The position numbers and the translations under genes are program-made. Below, one piece after another: positions 1 to 11,320 of a stretch of DNA of 64,000 nucleotides (the stretch's first letter is position 1; each line of letters begins with the position of its first letter). Location of the stretch: the NCBI GenBank assembly GCA_029959195.1, contig CP114122.1:868001-932000 (forward strand). The letters are read 5' to 3'. Source of the DNA: Dictyophora rubrovolvata (Eukaryota > Basidiomycota > Agaricomycetes > Phallales > Phallaceae). Under the pieces are notes generated by a model that saw only the letters and a program-made list of their open reading frames with translations, searched no databases and was not told where the DNA came from.

Positions 1-1211
1 GTACAGATGGCCCGAACGCACCATCAATAATAATCAATGACGAGTTGTGTCTACAAGGGCCATCTTCTTCGAGTCAAGATGCTACCGCCATTACGATGTC
101 GATGGGTGACGTGAACATTGCCAAGGTACCGGAAGCGGATATTGCCACTTCTCCTGTTCTGGCTGACGTTTCGCCCAATGCCCCGACTACTCAATCTTCT
201 GAAGATGTTCGCCAATCGTCCGCGGAGGCTAACACTATTTCCATTTTTGTTCAAGACATTGAAACCCGTCAACCCTCGCATTCTTCCGATGCCTCAGATG
301 ACGATCCGGATAGCAATTCTTATCCGACAGTCGCCGAATCTTTGTCTCACGTTGTATCAGAAGAATCCGAGATCTCCCTGTGTGCTGGAGCTGAAAAGAA
401 CAATAACGATGCCTCTATTGGAGTCCACCACGTCTCCGCGCTCCAGACCATTGACACACCTGTCCTTGTGACTTTCGACTTAATTAACAAACCAAATCCC
501 GATGAAGAAGTCGCAAATGATCACGCAAGATTAGAAGCTCAAAGAGGCGCGGACATCAACATCATTAGCACCATTAGCGGCAATGGTGCTTCTTCCCCGG
601 CATGTGATTTAGACTCTATGACAGCCATTTCTGAGCCCTGCCAGTACCCTCAGACCAACAACATCCATGCCCATACCTCGTTGCTTTCCAGTGATAAGGT
701 TGACTTTGTTTCCGAGTCAACACAGCCCACCCGAATGGAAATAAGTGGAGCTTCCAATCCAGTGGCTGAACCCGGCAAGAGTCGGAACGAGGACGTACAC
801 TTGTTTGAGGCATTATCGTCGTCTGACAATGTCAAATTGACTTTAATATCGGAGGCCGTGAAAACGTCATCTAAACCGGATTTGAATGGGGCGTTAGACG
901 CGGTGCAAAGCGTTCCGGTGGTGTCAAGCTCGCCATTTCCGCCGGATACACTACCAGAAACCATGTATGTTCCTCGTGAAAATGAAGATACGTCGACTTC
1001 TTCGGACCACCCTTTTGTTTCACAAAAGGTGGACGTGAATAATGAACAATTTGACGTTGTTTATCCTGATTCGTCGTCCGATAGTGATTGCATGGACGCG
1101 GACACACAACAGAACGTCGAGACTGCACGGTCCGAGTCTCCAGATCCAGACGTCGAGGTGCTTGAGGCGAAGAGTATTAGCGCTGGCTCAGATGAATATG
1201 AAATCGTCTGA
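1..1211 (+). CDS. 3' part of an acidic Ser/Thr-rich protein, unknown function (5' end outside window)
   Basis: The frame is open from base 3 to the TGA at 1209-1211, about 402 codons, with no in-frame ATG at its left limit, so the gene starts outside the window. The product is rich in Ser, Asp, Glu, Thr and Val with scattered acidic runs and no hydrophobic segment, and looks intrinsically disordered. The last residues include a Ser/Asp-rich patch and end in DEYEIV. No catalytic or structural motif was recognised. It could be the disordered tail of a larger regulatory or scaffold protein. Coding status rests on the long open frame and biased composition. Confidence 0.6.
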   Translation, partial: TDGPNAPSIIINDELCLQGPSSSSQDATAITMSMGDVNIAKVPEADIATSPVLADVSPNAPTTQSSEDVRQSSAEANTISIFVQDIETRQPSHSSDASDDDPDSNSYPTVAESLSHVVSEESEISLCAGAEKNNNDASIGVHHVSALQTIDTPVLVTFDLINKPNPDEEVANDHARLEAQRGADINIISTISGNGASSPACDLDSMTAISEPCQYPQTNNIHAHTSLLSSDKVDFVSESTQPTRMEISGASNPVAEPGKSRNEDVHLFEALSSSDNVKLTLISEAVKTSSKPDLNGALDAVQSVPVVSSSPFPPDTLPETMYVPRENEDTSTSSDHPFVSQKVDVNNEQFDVVYPDSSSDSDCMDADTQQNVETARSESPDPDVEVLEAKSISAGSDEYEIV

Positions 1212-1499
1212 GATAGTTTTCATTTCGCTTTTAGGTGGAGAGATATGTACCCATATATGCATCCATATTTTTAGTTCTATTTATATATGTATATTGTAAT
1301 AATTAAACAATAGATGAATGAGATCACTATGGCGAAGTAATTCGGTATAAATATCAAGCCGAAATAATATTTACCTCAGGAAACAAATACTCAAGTAACA
1401 CTTAACACTTTTCAAACGGAATAGACATCACATCATTTATTAACTGCGACTAATACATGACCGGTGCTCGCACAACCGATAACTCAAAAATACTTATTT
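1212..1499. other. intergenic, convergent 3' ends
   Basis: AT-rich spacer between the stop of the acidic protein and the stop of the left hydrophobin gene, which is on the other strand. It should hold both 3' UTRs. No ORF or repeat seen. Confidence 0.4.
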
Positions 1500-1969
1500 T
1501 TAGAGGTTAAGAGGGGTGCATCCGAGGTTGATCTACAGAGTCATCAGCATTGTATTTTTTTCTTATAACAAAAAAAAAACATACCAAGCCTTGGAATTGT
1601 GCATCAGTGCAGCAGACGGCTTGTGAGCTGCAGGAAGCACCACCGCCAATGCCACTGAATCGATACGTTAATTAATGGTCTTTTACCTTACGAAATGAGG
1701 CTTACACAACGCTAATGGGGGTGCATCCAATACCGACTTGGCCGGTGACACCACCGAGGGAGATACCAAGCAAGCCCTCTAGCTCTTGAACAATCTCACT
1801 AGATGACTCTTGGACACTGTTGCAGCAAGTTTGCGAGCCTGTTTTCTCTGTGAGTATTTAGAAGGCTAAGAGAGAGGGAATCATTTATACCAGTGTTGCA
1901 TTGGGAAAGTGCTTGAGGAGCAGCAACGGCGAGGAGAGCAAGAGAGAGAGTAACGAAAACAGCCTTCAT
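1500..1969 (-). CDS. class I hydrophobin
   Basis: Four exons on the minus strand: 1969-1891, 1847-1706, 1654-1585 and 1532-1500, giving 107 residues. A hydrophobic signal peptide (MKAVFVTLSLALLAVAA) is followed by the eight-cysteine hydrophobin pattern: QCNTG, TCCN, GCTP, SCSS, VCCT and a terminal GCTPLNL. Hydrophobins are secreted and self-assemble into amphipathic films on hyphae and fruit bodies. The ATG was chosen because it opens the signal peptide. A TATAAAA lies at 2048-2042, about 73 nt upstream. Exon lengths 3 and 4 (70 and 33 nt) match the paralogue at 3517-3998 exactly. No cysteine is missing. Confidence 0.93.
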
Positions 1970-2041
1970 TGTTGAGTTAGAAAGTGTAGTAGTTCGAATT
2001 TGGGTTTTGAACTGAGGAATTTCTGTTCAAAATGTGCTGCC

Positions 2042-2048
2042 TTTTATA
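2042..2048 (-). promoter_or_regulatory. TATA box of left hydrophobin
   Basis: TATAAAA on the minus strand about 73 nt before the hydrophobin ATG. The paralogue has the same heptamer at a similar distance. Confidence 0.5.
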
Positions 2049-2325
2049 ACAAAAGTTTGTCCTCCAATTTTGCCGCAAGGGGTAGATTTTGAGGGGTAAA
2101 TGTTTATCAAACGAACAGCGGTAAGACCTCCCGGTGCAATCATCAGTCGAATGGGGAGCGTATGTTTCCCGCTTACGTTCCAAACTTTGTGCGTACCTGA
2201 CCGGGTTTCTCGAAAATGACTGAAACGTAGCTTGTAGCTTGTTCATGTGGGCTTTGATGCACTTTGAACATGAGAGCATGTAAAGAACACACGCGCATAT
2301 ATTCGACTTTCAAAACTCACTCTAT

Positions 2326-3034
2326 TTGTGTTGGAAAACCACATTATCTTTGGAAATCCTCGAATACCCATTGTTCCAAAAAAGCGAACCGAAATATGTC
2401 AACGACGTCTCCCGAGAGAACAATTATGAACTGGTCGACAATGACTGTGATGACCGAAAAGCTTCGCTACGATCTTGTAATTCCCACAAGGCTCAAAATT
2501 TCAAGGGGTTTGGAAGAGCTTCTAGCAAGGAAGATATTACACGCTGTTCTAATTCATTAGGCGAGGTTTTTTTGCCAACAGAATCTGAGTCACTGCTTTC
2601 GAGTACCTTGTCTAAACCAAGCTTCTGGCAATACGTCATGTTGAACTCAATAGGTCAATTGATGGACGTGTCAAATGAAAGCCATTCCGATGCCATCACC
2701 TGTCATCGGTACGAGGCTGCCAGTACTTCCCCGCAACCGAACGACAATCCCTGTCAAAAATAGTCCATGCCCTGAGTGCCATATGACTTTTGATGGCCAT
2801 AAGTCATTAAAACTAGCGCAAAGTCCCGAATGCAACAATTCCAGTATCCGGGCCCAAGGAAAAAGGAACGTTGATAGCTGTGAAAAAAATAAACGGGACG
2901 TCAAAGTACTGTTGAAACGACAAGTAGGGGAGAGCCTCGTTCAATGTGGTAAGATTAAGGAACAGCTTATGAGACGTCATCTATTTTCTTCCTCGGGACG
3001 CTTTTGTAAACCTTGTCTTCCAGAAGTTTGTTAA
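2326..3034 (+). other. possible hypothetical ORFs between the hydrophobins
   Basis: Two overlapping open frames, 2326-2763 (145 codons) and 2675-3034 (about 119 codons), lie in the intergenic stretch between the divergent hydrophobins. The second contains CPECHMTF and CKPCLPEVC, cysteine pairs that resemble half zinc-binding sites but do not complete a known finger. No credible intron joins them and neither resembles a known family. They may be chance frames or an eroded gene. Confidence 0.2.
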
Positions 3035-3452
3035 TTGGCAAATCGCTCGGGTAAGGAATGAATGTCGTGTTACAAATCTGATGGGTGGATGAATCCCGGA
3101 GGACGGCCCCGGTTACTTTTTGGGTACTTGAAGTGCAAGCTGTCATGATGAACGTCTTATTTTACAAAACATAGCAAAAAAAGAACTTACCTTACTGTAG
3201 AGTGGTGTTCAAATTAGGGAAATTAGTCTGAGGATAAGTTACATTGACCATTGAAAATCAAGGTACTGTTAAAGAAAGGAAAAGACAAAAAGAAAGGACA
3301 ATGCGCGTTGTTTCGGAATTTCCCATGACAAACTTGGAGTTGAGCTTTCAATTTCAGGACCGAGTAACAGTAACTGATGTTGTAATGGTTGTGCCTGCGA
3401 TGCACGGCGGTGACCCTACGTTCCTTGGACAAACTTGTTTAAACAAAAGGCT

Positions 3453-3459
3453 TATAAAA
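3453..3459 (+). promoter_or_regulatory. TATA box of right hydrophobin
   Basis: TATAAAA 58 nt upstream of the ATG at 3517, matching the arrangement of the other hydrophobin. Confidence 0.5.
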
Positions 3460-3516
3460 ACAAGGAGAATTTGCCTGCAGCTGAAAGCAATCAACTTGTA
3501 TTCACAAGACTTGAAA

Positions 3517-3998
3517 ATGAAAGCTGTTTTTGCTACCCTTTCTCTTGCGCTCCTCGCCGCCGCTGCACCTCAAACCTCCCTTTCCCAGTGCAACACAGGT
3601 AGGCAGGTTGGCTGAGGAATGAATATCATGCTGACTCAAACCTTGTAGGAAGTGCCAGTTGCTGCAACTCCCTTATGAACTCCACCAACGAAGCCGTCGC
3701 CGAACTCGCCGGCTTGCTTGGTATTTCTCTTCCCAACATTGGCCTTCAAGTTGGTTTGAATTGCGACCCCATTTCTGTTATGTGAGTTCTTTGCTCTGGA
3801 CACTCACTGATCAAGGAAACTTGACAAATTGCATATACATAGCGGTCTCGGCGGTGGATCCGGCTGCAACTCCCAGGCAGTTTGCTGCACTGGCGACTCA
3901 TTCAGTGGATTGGTGAGTATAACACTGATTGCATCCTGGGATCAACGGATTGACCAGTTTTTAAGATCAACCTTGGCTGCAGTCCTCTTAACCTTTAA
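3517..3998 (+). CDS. class I hydrophobin
   Basis: Exons 3517-3598, 3649-3781, 3843-3912 and 3966-3998 encode 105 residues. The signal peptide MKAVFATLSLALLAAAAP is followed by eight cysteines in the C, CC, C, C, CC, C order (QCNTG, SCCN, NCDP, GCNS, VCCT, GCSPLNL). It is a secreted surface protein expected to coat aerial hyphae or fruit-body surfaces. Intron positions and phases match the gene at 1500-1969, so the two arose by local duplication and now point away from each other, about 1.5 kb apart. The last intron uses an AAG acceptor, chosen because it gives the family's INLGCSPLNL ending. Confidence 0.93.
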
Positions 3999-4520
3999 AC
4001 CTTTATTGCCATTGGTAGTTTGAAGTGACAGCAGCTCTATTATTCATTAAACTATGTATTAGTTGCTATACTCCCAACCCAATATATGGAAAAAAACCCG
4101 CCAAATTAGTCTTGGGTGAAGAGAATAAAATGTCATTGGACAGTCCTGGACTCCTAGATTCGCTGTTTCATTGACGTTTGTCAGGGCGGCAGCCGTAGAG
4201 CGGCCCTACATGTACCTGCGCCAATAACAAAATTAAAAAAACGCTCAAAATATTGACTAGGCAAATTATGAGTCTTCAACTCACCTGTCACTGAAATTTG
4301 ATGGTCATGATGTTAGTCAAAAGACCTTTCAAGACGTGACATCGTGCACGTGACCGAAAGTTTGAATTCTACACGATCCACCAATCATGAATCAACTTGT
4401 TCCGACGGTACGAGAGAGCAAAAGAGCGAGAGCATCCACTACGCCATTGCACACCTTCCACACCCACATCATTTTACGTACTCATCTACGTTCTAAATTC
4501 TAGTCACAGAGCAGGTTATC
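3999..4520. other. intergenic, nothing recognised
   Basis: Hydrophobin 3' flank and upstream region of the next small gene. No ORF, repeat or RNA gene recognised. Confidence 0.3.
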
Positions 4521-4921
4521 ATGCCGCCTTCTCATACTAACGCTAAAACAACGACTCCGAGGTGGCAGTACTTGTAATAATCAAGGACACTTGGCTTTTG
4601 GAATACGCAGTGCGCACGCACTTGTGTGACAATCTTACTCCTGAAGCATTAAAGGAGAGCGGTATACCTGAGGAAGACGTTGACATTGTCGGATCAACTA
4701 TATCGGCTGCCCTTATCGACGTCCTTGCCAAAGCAAGACTTACCCCCTTTTCAAAGATCGGATCAGTTCTTTCGTGTGCGGGAGAACCAAAGTATTGTAT
4801 CGTTTTGGCATCGAATGATCCTTTGGATAATCTTCCTGTTCCACCCTTAGAAAAGTATGCTAGACTGAAGGAGATATTGAGAACAACAACGGAACCTAAA
4901 TGGCATCTTGCTTCAGCGTAG
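4521..4921 (+). pseudogene. small hypothetical protein gene with disrupted frame
   Basis: The frame from 4562 to the TAG at 4919-4921 has protein-like composition: a segment starting LTPEALKESGIPEEDV and a helical stretch AALIDVLAKARLTPF. It has no ATG at its start. The only upstream ATG, at 4521, opens a different frame (MPPSHTNAKTTTPRWQYL) that stops at about 4575. The two frames meet within about 15 nt, too close for a normal intron, which suggests a one-base frameshift, a sequencing error or non-AUG initiation. Family unknown. A 197-codon open frame on the other strand (4543-5136) covers the same bases and looks like a shadow. Confidence 0.35.
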
Positions 4922-6440
4922 ATTAGCACAACCAGACTGTCATTTGCAATGTAGCCGGTAACCCATGACACACAAGATAAAACTCTTTTGCTCGGTCTAT
5001 AGGTGGCTGCATTATGGGCGACAATGACGCCTGCGGCAATATCAATGTTCCCACAGGCCACTAAGTAGACACATGTTGTCGGCAAACTGGACACACTGAA
5101 TGACCTCGACCCCCTCCAGGGTAGGTCCCTCGACATGAATACGAGAAATTATCTCAATATGTATACCATCGTCCAGCCACGCGCATCATCGACAATTCAA
5201 CATTTTTCCCATGAAGTGAGTCTGAATCCGCAAACAATCTAAAATATTTTGTTAAACAAATATGGATAATGGAAGAGTCAATTCGAATTTCGAACGACCC
5301 AAGCCAAATTAGAGTCCATAGATTACTCGGTACCTTAATTGATATATCATATGTACGCGAGCATATCTCTGGATATAATGGCTGTCTTGCGAATCGGAGA
5401 TCTGAGAAAGCTTCTGGACACGAAGGCCGCAAATGAAGCTATAATCGGCTTTCAGAAGTAATAAATAAGCCAAAAAAACGATTGAACGTACTTTACAGGT
5501 GTTCAAAAGGCTCCCAGGACGTGGTTTGAAGCTAGAGACGCGTTGACGCAACGAAATTTCGCCAAGTCCCCATGACTTGGGCGCCGGCGGCTGCACTCTA
5601 TATCAGCCCCTGATATAGAGCCTAGTTCGAGTCTACGCGGCGCGTGCAAGAAAAAAGAGACCTGATACTCCTCGGAAACCGTACTTGGCCTTTCATTGTG
5701 ATGCTGGGAAGCTGTGGCTGGGCTGCTACAGGTTAACGCTCACTTAACCGAATTTCATTTGTTCACAAAGCGGCCAAGTCACTGTATTGCCTTTCGGTAC
5801 GCGCACAGTTCAGTTCTGCGGCGGCTGCGTGCTAAGTTCCTGCAAGATTACCGACATTCATAAATGAAGTATGGAATATAATTTAGAACGCATTTCGCCA
5901 TCCAGTTTGAGAGCCGTCTCTTACGCGCTGTTCACCCTGAAGTCGACAGACTGCGAGATTTGAAACCAAAGCGCGCTGACTCACGTCGGAAGTTCGGTTA
6001 CTGCGGAAATTGTCGCTCATGTATGTGTAATTGACCTGTTGATCAGTTGAATTATGGTATCTATTTTTGCACAAACAGGGTTTCGACGGGATCAACATTT
6101 TTCCACTATTGTGAAGTTGTAAATAAATCGAAGAGCTTTATCCTGGCCAATCTGAGCTATGAGTGCCATGTCAACGCGGCTTCATATGGATATTTTTATT
6201 GTGTATATGGGCTATTTTCAATCTCTTATTCTCAGCCTCAGCCTCAGACAAGGCTTATCTTAATCAAGCTGAGTCATACTTCCTCGCCGCAGTGCCTCAG
6301 GTTGTGGAGTCATTATGGCCAGTCAAATCACACTGCCTTTCCAAAGGATCCGCGCATGCGTCGCACCTTGCACGTGACGTTACAAAATGCTTATAATCCG
6401 GGAGAGATATTTCCAAAGCTCTTTCCAATTTTGAGATGTT
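4922..6440. other. long intergenic stretch upstream of phospholipase C
   Basis: About 1.5 kb with many short frames, none convincing. It should contain the promoter and 5' UTR of the phospholipase C gene. A self-complementary CTATATCAG/CTGATATAG stretch lies near 5597-5618. No tRNA cloverleaf could be drawn around the GTTCGAGTC at about 5627. Confidence 0.3.
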
Positions 6441-9400
6441 ATGGATACTTATTCTCCGCATTCTCCTCTCGAGCTTATACACAACGATATCAGCGTGCAG
6501 AGTCGACCGTCTGTGCCCTTCACCTACGCCCTTGATCGCCCCACCCCATTGCAACGGCTTTCCGGTCTTAACTTGATAAAACACGTTCCGCGAGCAGTCT
6601 TCAAAAGCAACACGGCGGGCCCAAAGCTGAACGGCGATAGTATTACCCGCTCTGGTCAATCCCGGGCGCTTGATGTCCCTGCACCTGCTTTTTTATCTTC
6701 TACTTCCGGGCATCATCGTTCCCATTCGGATTCTTTACCAAATTCTGAACGACCAGTGTTTAAACTCATCGTTCAGCCACCGCACGAGTCTATGAATGAA
6801 TCTCCCCCCTCCCAATTAGTTTTGGGCCAGGCACGCGAGCAGGGAAGCTCGGCAAATTCCCAGGGCTCCCCATCAATTTTTTCCCATATTTCCTCGGGAC
6901 CCTCCTCTACCAATATATCTGGGTTGGACTCCACGGAAGATGCGCTAGAAGAAGTAATTGTTCCTGAACTTCTTCTACACGGCACTCCACTTCTCAAAGT
7001 GTCGGCCAAGAAAGTGCAGAATCGTGTCTTTCGACTAGATCCTGACCGAGGACAGATAAGTTGGGAATCCAAGAAAACCAAGTATTGTACGTACCCGTTA
7101 TTCTCTGTTCATCATGCGGTGCTAAATGTTTTCTTTGATCAAGTGTCTATCGATGCAATCAAGGAAATTCGCACCGGTGAAGATACTCGCTCTTATCGCG
7201 TTCAACTCAAGATTGCAGCGGACGCGGAGTCCAGATGGATAACAATAATCTATTTAACCGACTTGAAGTACAAAACGTTGAATCTTGTTGCCCCTTCCAT
7301 TGATGTCTATCATATGTGGATCGATACCGTCCGTAAACTCTGGAACTTGAGGCAGGAACTAGCGAACATGTCCGAAGGAAAAACTAACGGTGATGCTGCC
7401 AGAGACGTTTTGCGGAAAGAAAAAGTATGGGAACGGTTGTACTGGAAAACTGCTAATGAAGCTGGTGGAGGACGACTCGAATGGCGAGAAGTGAAAAAGC
7501 TTTGCTTACGTTTAAACATTCACGCCCCCGAAGTAGATTTGCTAAGGAAATTCAAGGTTGTACACATATATCTTTTCGGTGTGGGCCGTGTGCTGATACA
7601 GAGGGGCAGGAAGCCGATGTTGATAATCAAGGTTTCCTCAACTTCGTTGACTTCCAGCGTTTCGTTCGATTGTTGAAGGAGAGACCAGATATCAAAAGAT
7701 TGTACAACATGGTTCGAGCTGGTGGTGAAATAGATTTCCATAAATTTGAGTTATTTATGAGGAACTATCAGAAGGTTTGATCTAGACTATCTGCGTGTCA
7801 CATCGATTAGATACTAATATATGAACCCTTTTAACAGTGTACCCTTCCGGATTCAGAATTAGAAAGGATCTTTAATAATTTTGCCCCTATTCCCCAGTCT
7901 CCGATGCTCTCTCCTCGAGAAGCACTTCCGGATCCGTTATCTACTGAGCCTGCCGATGCGATACGACCCTCAGCAGTCACAACAACCTCCGCCCCAACTC
8001 TCTCCCTCTCTGGATTCACATCCTTCCTTCAATCGGCGGAAAACGCTCCATTTAAGGACACGCCACATGACATGACTAGACCCTTATCTGAATACTATAT
8101 CTCATCGTCGCATAATACATACCTCGTAGGACATCAGCTTGTCGGCAACAGCACAACAGAAGGTTACATCCGAGCCTTGTTGCAAGGTTGTCGCAGTGTA
8201 GAATGTGAGTAAACTCTTCACTTCTTATCATTCATTATATATAGGCATCTCTAACTCGTTCTCCAAGTGGATATTTATGATGGCGAAACGGAACCGATGA
8301 TTTTCCATGGAAAGACTCTTACAAGCAAAGTTCCCTTGCGGGAAGTTTGCGTGGCTATTGCAAAATATGCCTTCCTTGTGTCACCTTATCCGATAATAAT
8401 TTCTGCCGAAAATCATTGCGGGCTTGCGCAACAAGATATGATAGCTGAAATCATGAAGGAAACGTTTGGTGATGCTTTAGTCACCAAACGATTGGAAGAA
8501 AGCTCGGATCCTGAGACGTTGCCCAGTCCTGAGGAGCTTAAGGGGAGAGTATTGCTGAAGGCTAAAGATCTGAATCTACTGATAGATTCTGCTGGGGATT
8601 TTAGGGAAATCAGGAATGTCTACGAGACTACTACTACTACTACCTCGGAAAGTTCCACAGATGAATGGGATGCTGCTAAAGCGGAACGAATGATTAAATG
8701 TAGGCCCTTTTTTCCAAACTGCTTAGGGAACTAACTGACAGTGCTAACAGCTGAAGCTAAAGAACTCAAGAGTGGGTTTTACTGTGACTTTCCTAACCCG
8801 TTGATCATCTTTTTTTACAATATATCTCTTATAGCCGAGATCGAACAGGGCTTGAGTCGTGCACGAAATGTCCTCCAGCGGGTTAGAGGCGCATCGGTTT
8901 CGCCATCTCAATCCAGACCACTCCCGTCTCCACAAGAATCTCCGAAAAGCAAAGCTAAAATGTCTCTGGCATTGGCTGAACTACTTGTTTATACAATAGG
9001 CGTCAAATGCCGCGGACTGAACAAGAAAGAACAGTACGCTCTCGAACATGTGTTCTCGCTATCAGAGAAGACGGCGAATAAGATGTTGAAGCAGACTATG
9101 ATGGACTTGATCAAGCATACGCGAACGCATGTTATTAGAGTTTATCCTAATGGTTTGAGACTTAGTTCGTCGAATTTTGAGCCACACCGGTACTGGGCTG
9201 CTGGTGCGCAACTCGTTGCGTTGAATTGGCAAACGTTTGGTAAGTAGCACATTCCTGCCACTGGTTACTTGTTTTGACTGGCTGAATCAATTTTATATCT
9301 TAGATCTGGGGTATATGATAAACCATGCCATGTTTCAACGAAATGAACGTACTGGATATGTTCTCAAACCTCCTCCGTTACGTATAGGGGATAAAACGCA

Positions 9401-10128
9401 TTTGATGCAGCGTGGTGAACATTTTTTGGATGTTACCGTGAGTTACCTAGGCTCGTTATCATGCTCAAAGAGTGCTGATTACGAATTTCTAACGACAGAT
9501 CATATCCGCGCAACAATTGCCCCGCGCACGGGATAAAGAAGGTCGCGAGATTCTGCACAAGCATATCATCGATCCATACGTCGAAGTGTCGCTATTCATA
9601 CCCGATTGGACACATTCGCCCTTTCAACATAAATCGCGACACTATCACATGCAACTTCCTCATCTTCACCCTCATTCACATGCAACATCTTCATCTTCAT
9701 CACCAGATTTCACACAAACTGCCTCCCCTGCGACACCTCTCCCTACAGACGTGTTCGATCCACCCTCAACTCTAGCTCCAACAACGACAATCACCTCTTC
9801 GTCTGCCGCACGAACAGTCACAGCGCGTACAGGCGTTGTGAAAAACAATGGATTCAACCCCATATGGGAGGAATCTCTTTCGCTACCGTTCGATTGCGTA
9901 GGCGAGATGCATGATCTCATTTTTGTCAAGTTCGCTGTGAAGCAAGAGTTCGGTGGAGATGATGAGAGTACACCTGTTTATTGTTCCAGTCTGGGCAGTT
10001 TGCAAGAAGGATTTCGGCATCTTCCACTTCATGATCAACAGCTTTCGCAATACCTTTTTTCGACGCTGTTTGTTCGCGTTCAGATTCGAGATGTGAATCC
10101 GCATTTGATCAGCGCGCACACCTTATAA
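6441..10128 (+). CDS. PLC1: phosphoinositide-specific phospholipase C (delta-like)
   Basis: Nine exons: 6441-7086, 7144-7556, 7604-7774, 7838-8204, 8268-8699, 8751-8771, 8835-9239, 9304-9437 and 9499-10128, giving 1072 residues in frame. It hydrolyses PtdIns(4,5)P2 to IP3 and diacylglycerol at membranes. Order of domains: a Ser-rich N-terminus; a PH domain (about 165-305); EF-hand-like helices (about 325-410); the catalytic X half with SSHNTYL (His about 502) and FHGKT (His about 546); a linker; the Y half (GVKCRGLN, then [15 protein letters not shown]); and a C2 domain starting [10 protein letters not shown]. Exon 6 is a 21-nt micro-exon that keeps the frame. The first intron is a multiple of three and open, so a retained form would also translate. 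All expected catalytic histidines are present. Confidence 0.92.
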
Positions 10129-11320
10129 GAGAGAGAAACCTGAAAAGGAAGTGCTTTTTTCTTGTTTCCACTTCGATTATCATCACACTGCTTGCTCTTT
10201 TTACACCCACTATATCCGCAACTCAACAATTCATATTTATCTTACTCATCTTGCATTATCGTTCAGGAACATGTCATATCATCCATTTATAACACTATAA
10301 CAATACACAGTCGTTTATATATTTGATATATAACAAGACAACAAAGCAATAGATAAAGCATTTAAGAAAGATGAACTCGCTAAACCATGGGCGTAAACAT
10401 GCAACCGCCAAACAGCAAGAGAATAGCCGTATCCTAATCCATAAATAGCATAAAGAAAGAAAAAGCTTGGATGTGACGCATAAAAAAAAAGAGGCATGTA
10501 TCAACGTGGGAGGGGAGCAGGGTTGTACCCAAACATGTTAGGGCATATAACAAAGCAAAACGTGTTAGAGATATAACTTCGCCCAAGTGCATATGGGAAG
10601 GGAATTGAATAAACGAGGCATGAGGCATAGAGTGCGGGTAACGAGACTGAGAAGGGCGTAAGCCGCGTATGGGTAGCGATCAGGTTTAGGGAAAAGTGAG
10701 AAGCGCGTTTTACTTGATGGTGAAAGGTGCGGCGAAAGATCATTGACTAGGGCCCAGGCCCCAAGTTCAGTCAAGCAGGGAGGTTTAGACGTAAGTATTA
10801 GGGTAAATGAAGCCAGGAGATGAGGAGCTTGAACGTAGGAGTTGTAACGATGTAATAATATAATTTGAAATGGTAAGAGTGAGAAAGTAACAAAGAGAAC
10901 TTTGTGCAGAGAGGATGGAAATTTCGGAACAAACGATATGCAGAAGAATTGGAATGATGCGAGCTGTGCAACTCGGACTAACAGAAAGGGAAGAGTTTCA
11001 TTTTCCGTGCCCCCGTCTACGTTAAAGTCATGGATTTGATGGATCAAAAAGGGAGGGGTAAAAAGGAAGAAGGTATCAAAAAGAAAAAGCTGAAGAAAAG
11101 AAAAGAGGTATAAACTACAAGGAAGGAAGAAATAAGGGCGATGGATATTATGAGTGGTAGCTTTTTGTTTGTGCCCTTTTTTGACCCAATCAATGTCCGT
11201 GAATGTATTAAAGAAATGGAGACCAAAAGCCGGAAAAACATAAACGCCCATCCTAATTATCGCCTTGTTTCGTATGCAGCTCGCCTGGCACCGCCATAGA
11301 GGGAGAAGAGAAGGATATAA
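10129..11320. other. intergenic between convergent genes, purine-rich on the + strand
   Basis: About 1.2 kb between the stops of two convergent genes. The + strand is strongly A/G-rich around 10.8-11.2 kb, so the minus strand shows long pyrimidine-rich open frames full of Phe, Leu and Ser. These look like composition artefacts of 3' UTRs and spacer, not genes. Confidence 0.4.

Noticed and set aside
2264-3034. Zinc-finger gene between the hydrophobins
   Set aside because: Cysteine pairs are present but no complete finger pattern, and the two frames cannot be spliced convincingly; kept only as a low-confidence note.
4543-5136. 197-codon minus-strand frame
   Set aside because: It overlaps the more protein-like + strand frame and has no recognisable feature; treated as its shadow.
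5580-5650. Possible tRNA around a GTTCGAGTC motif
   Set aside because: The flanking bases do not form a T-stem or acceptor stem, and no anticodon arm could be placed.
10565-11251. 228-codon minus-strand open frame downstream of phospholipase C
   Set aside because: It lies in purine-biased spacer between convergent genes and has a Phe/Leu/Ser composition expected from that bias; no motif and no plausible start.
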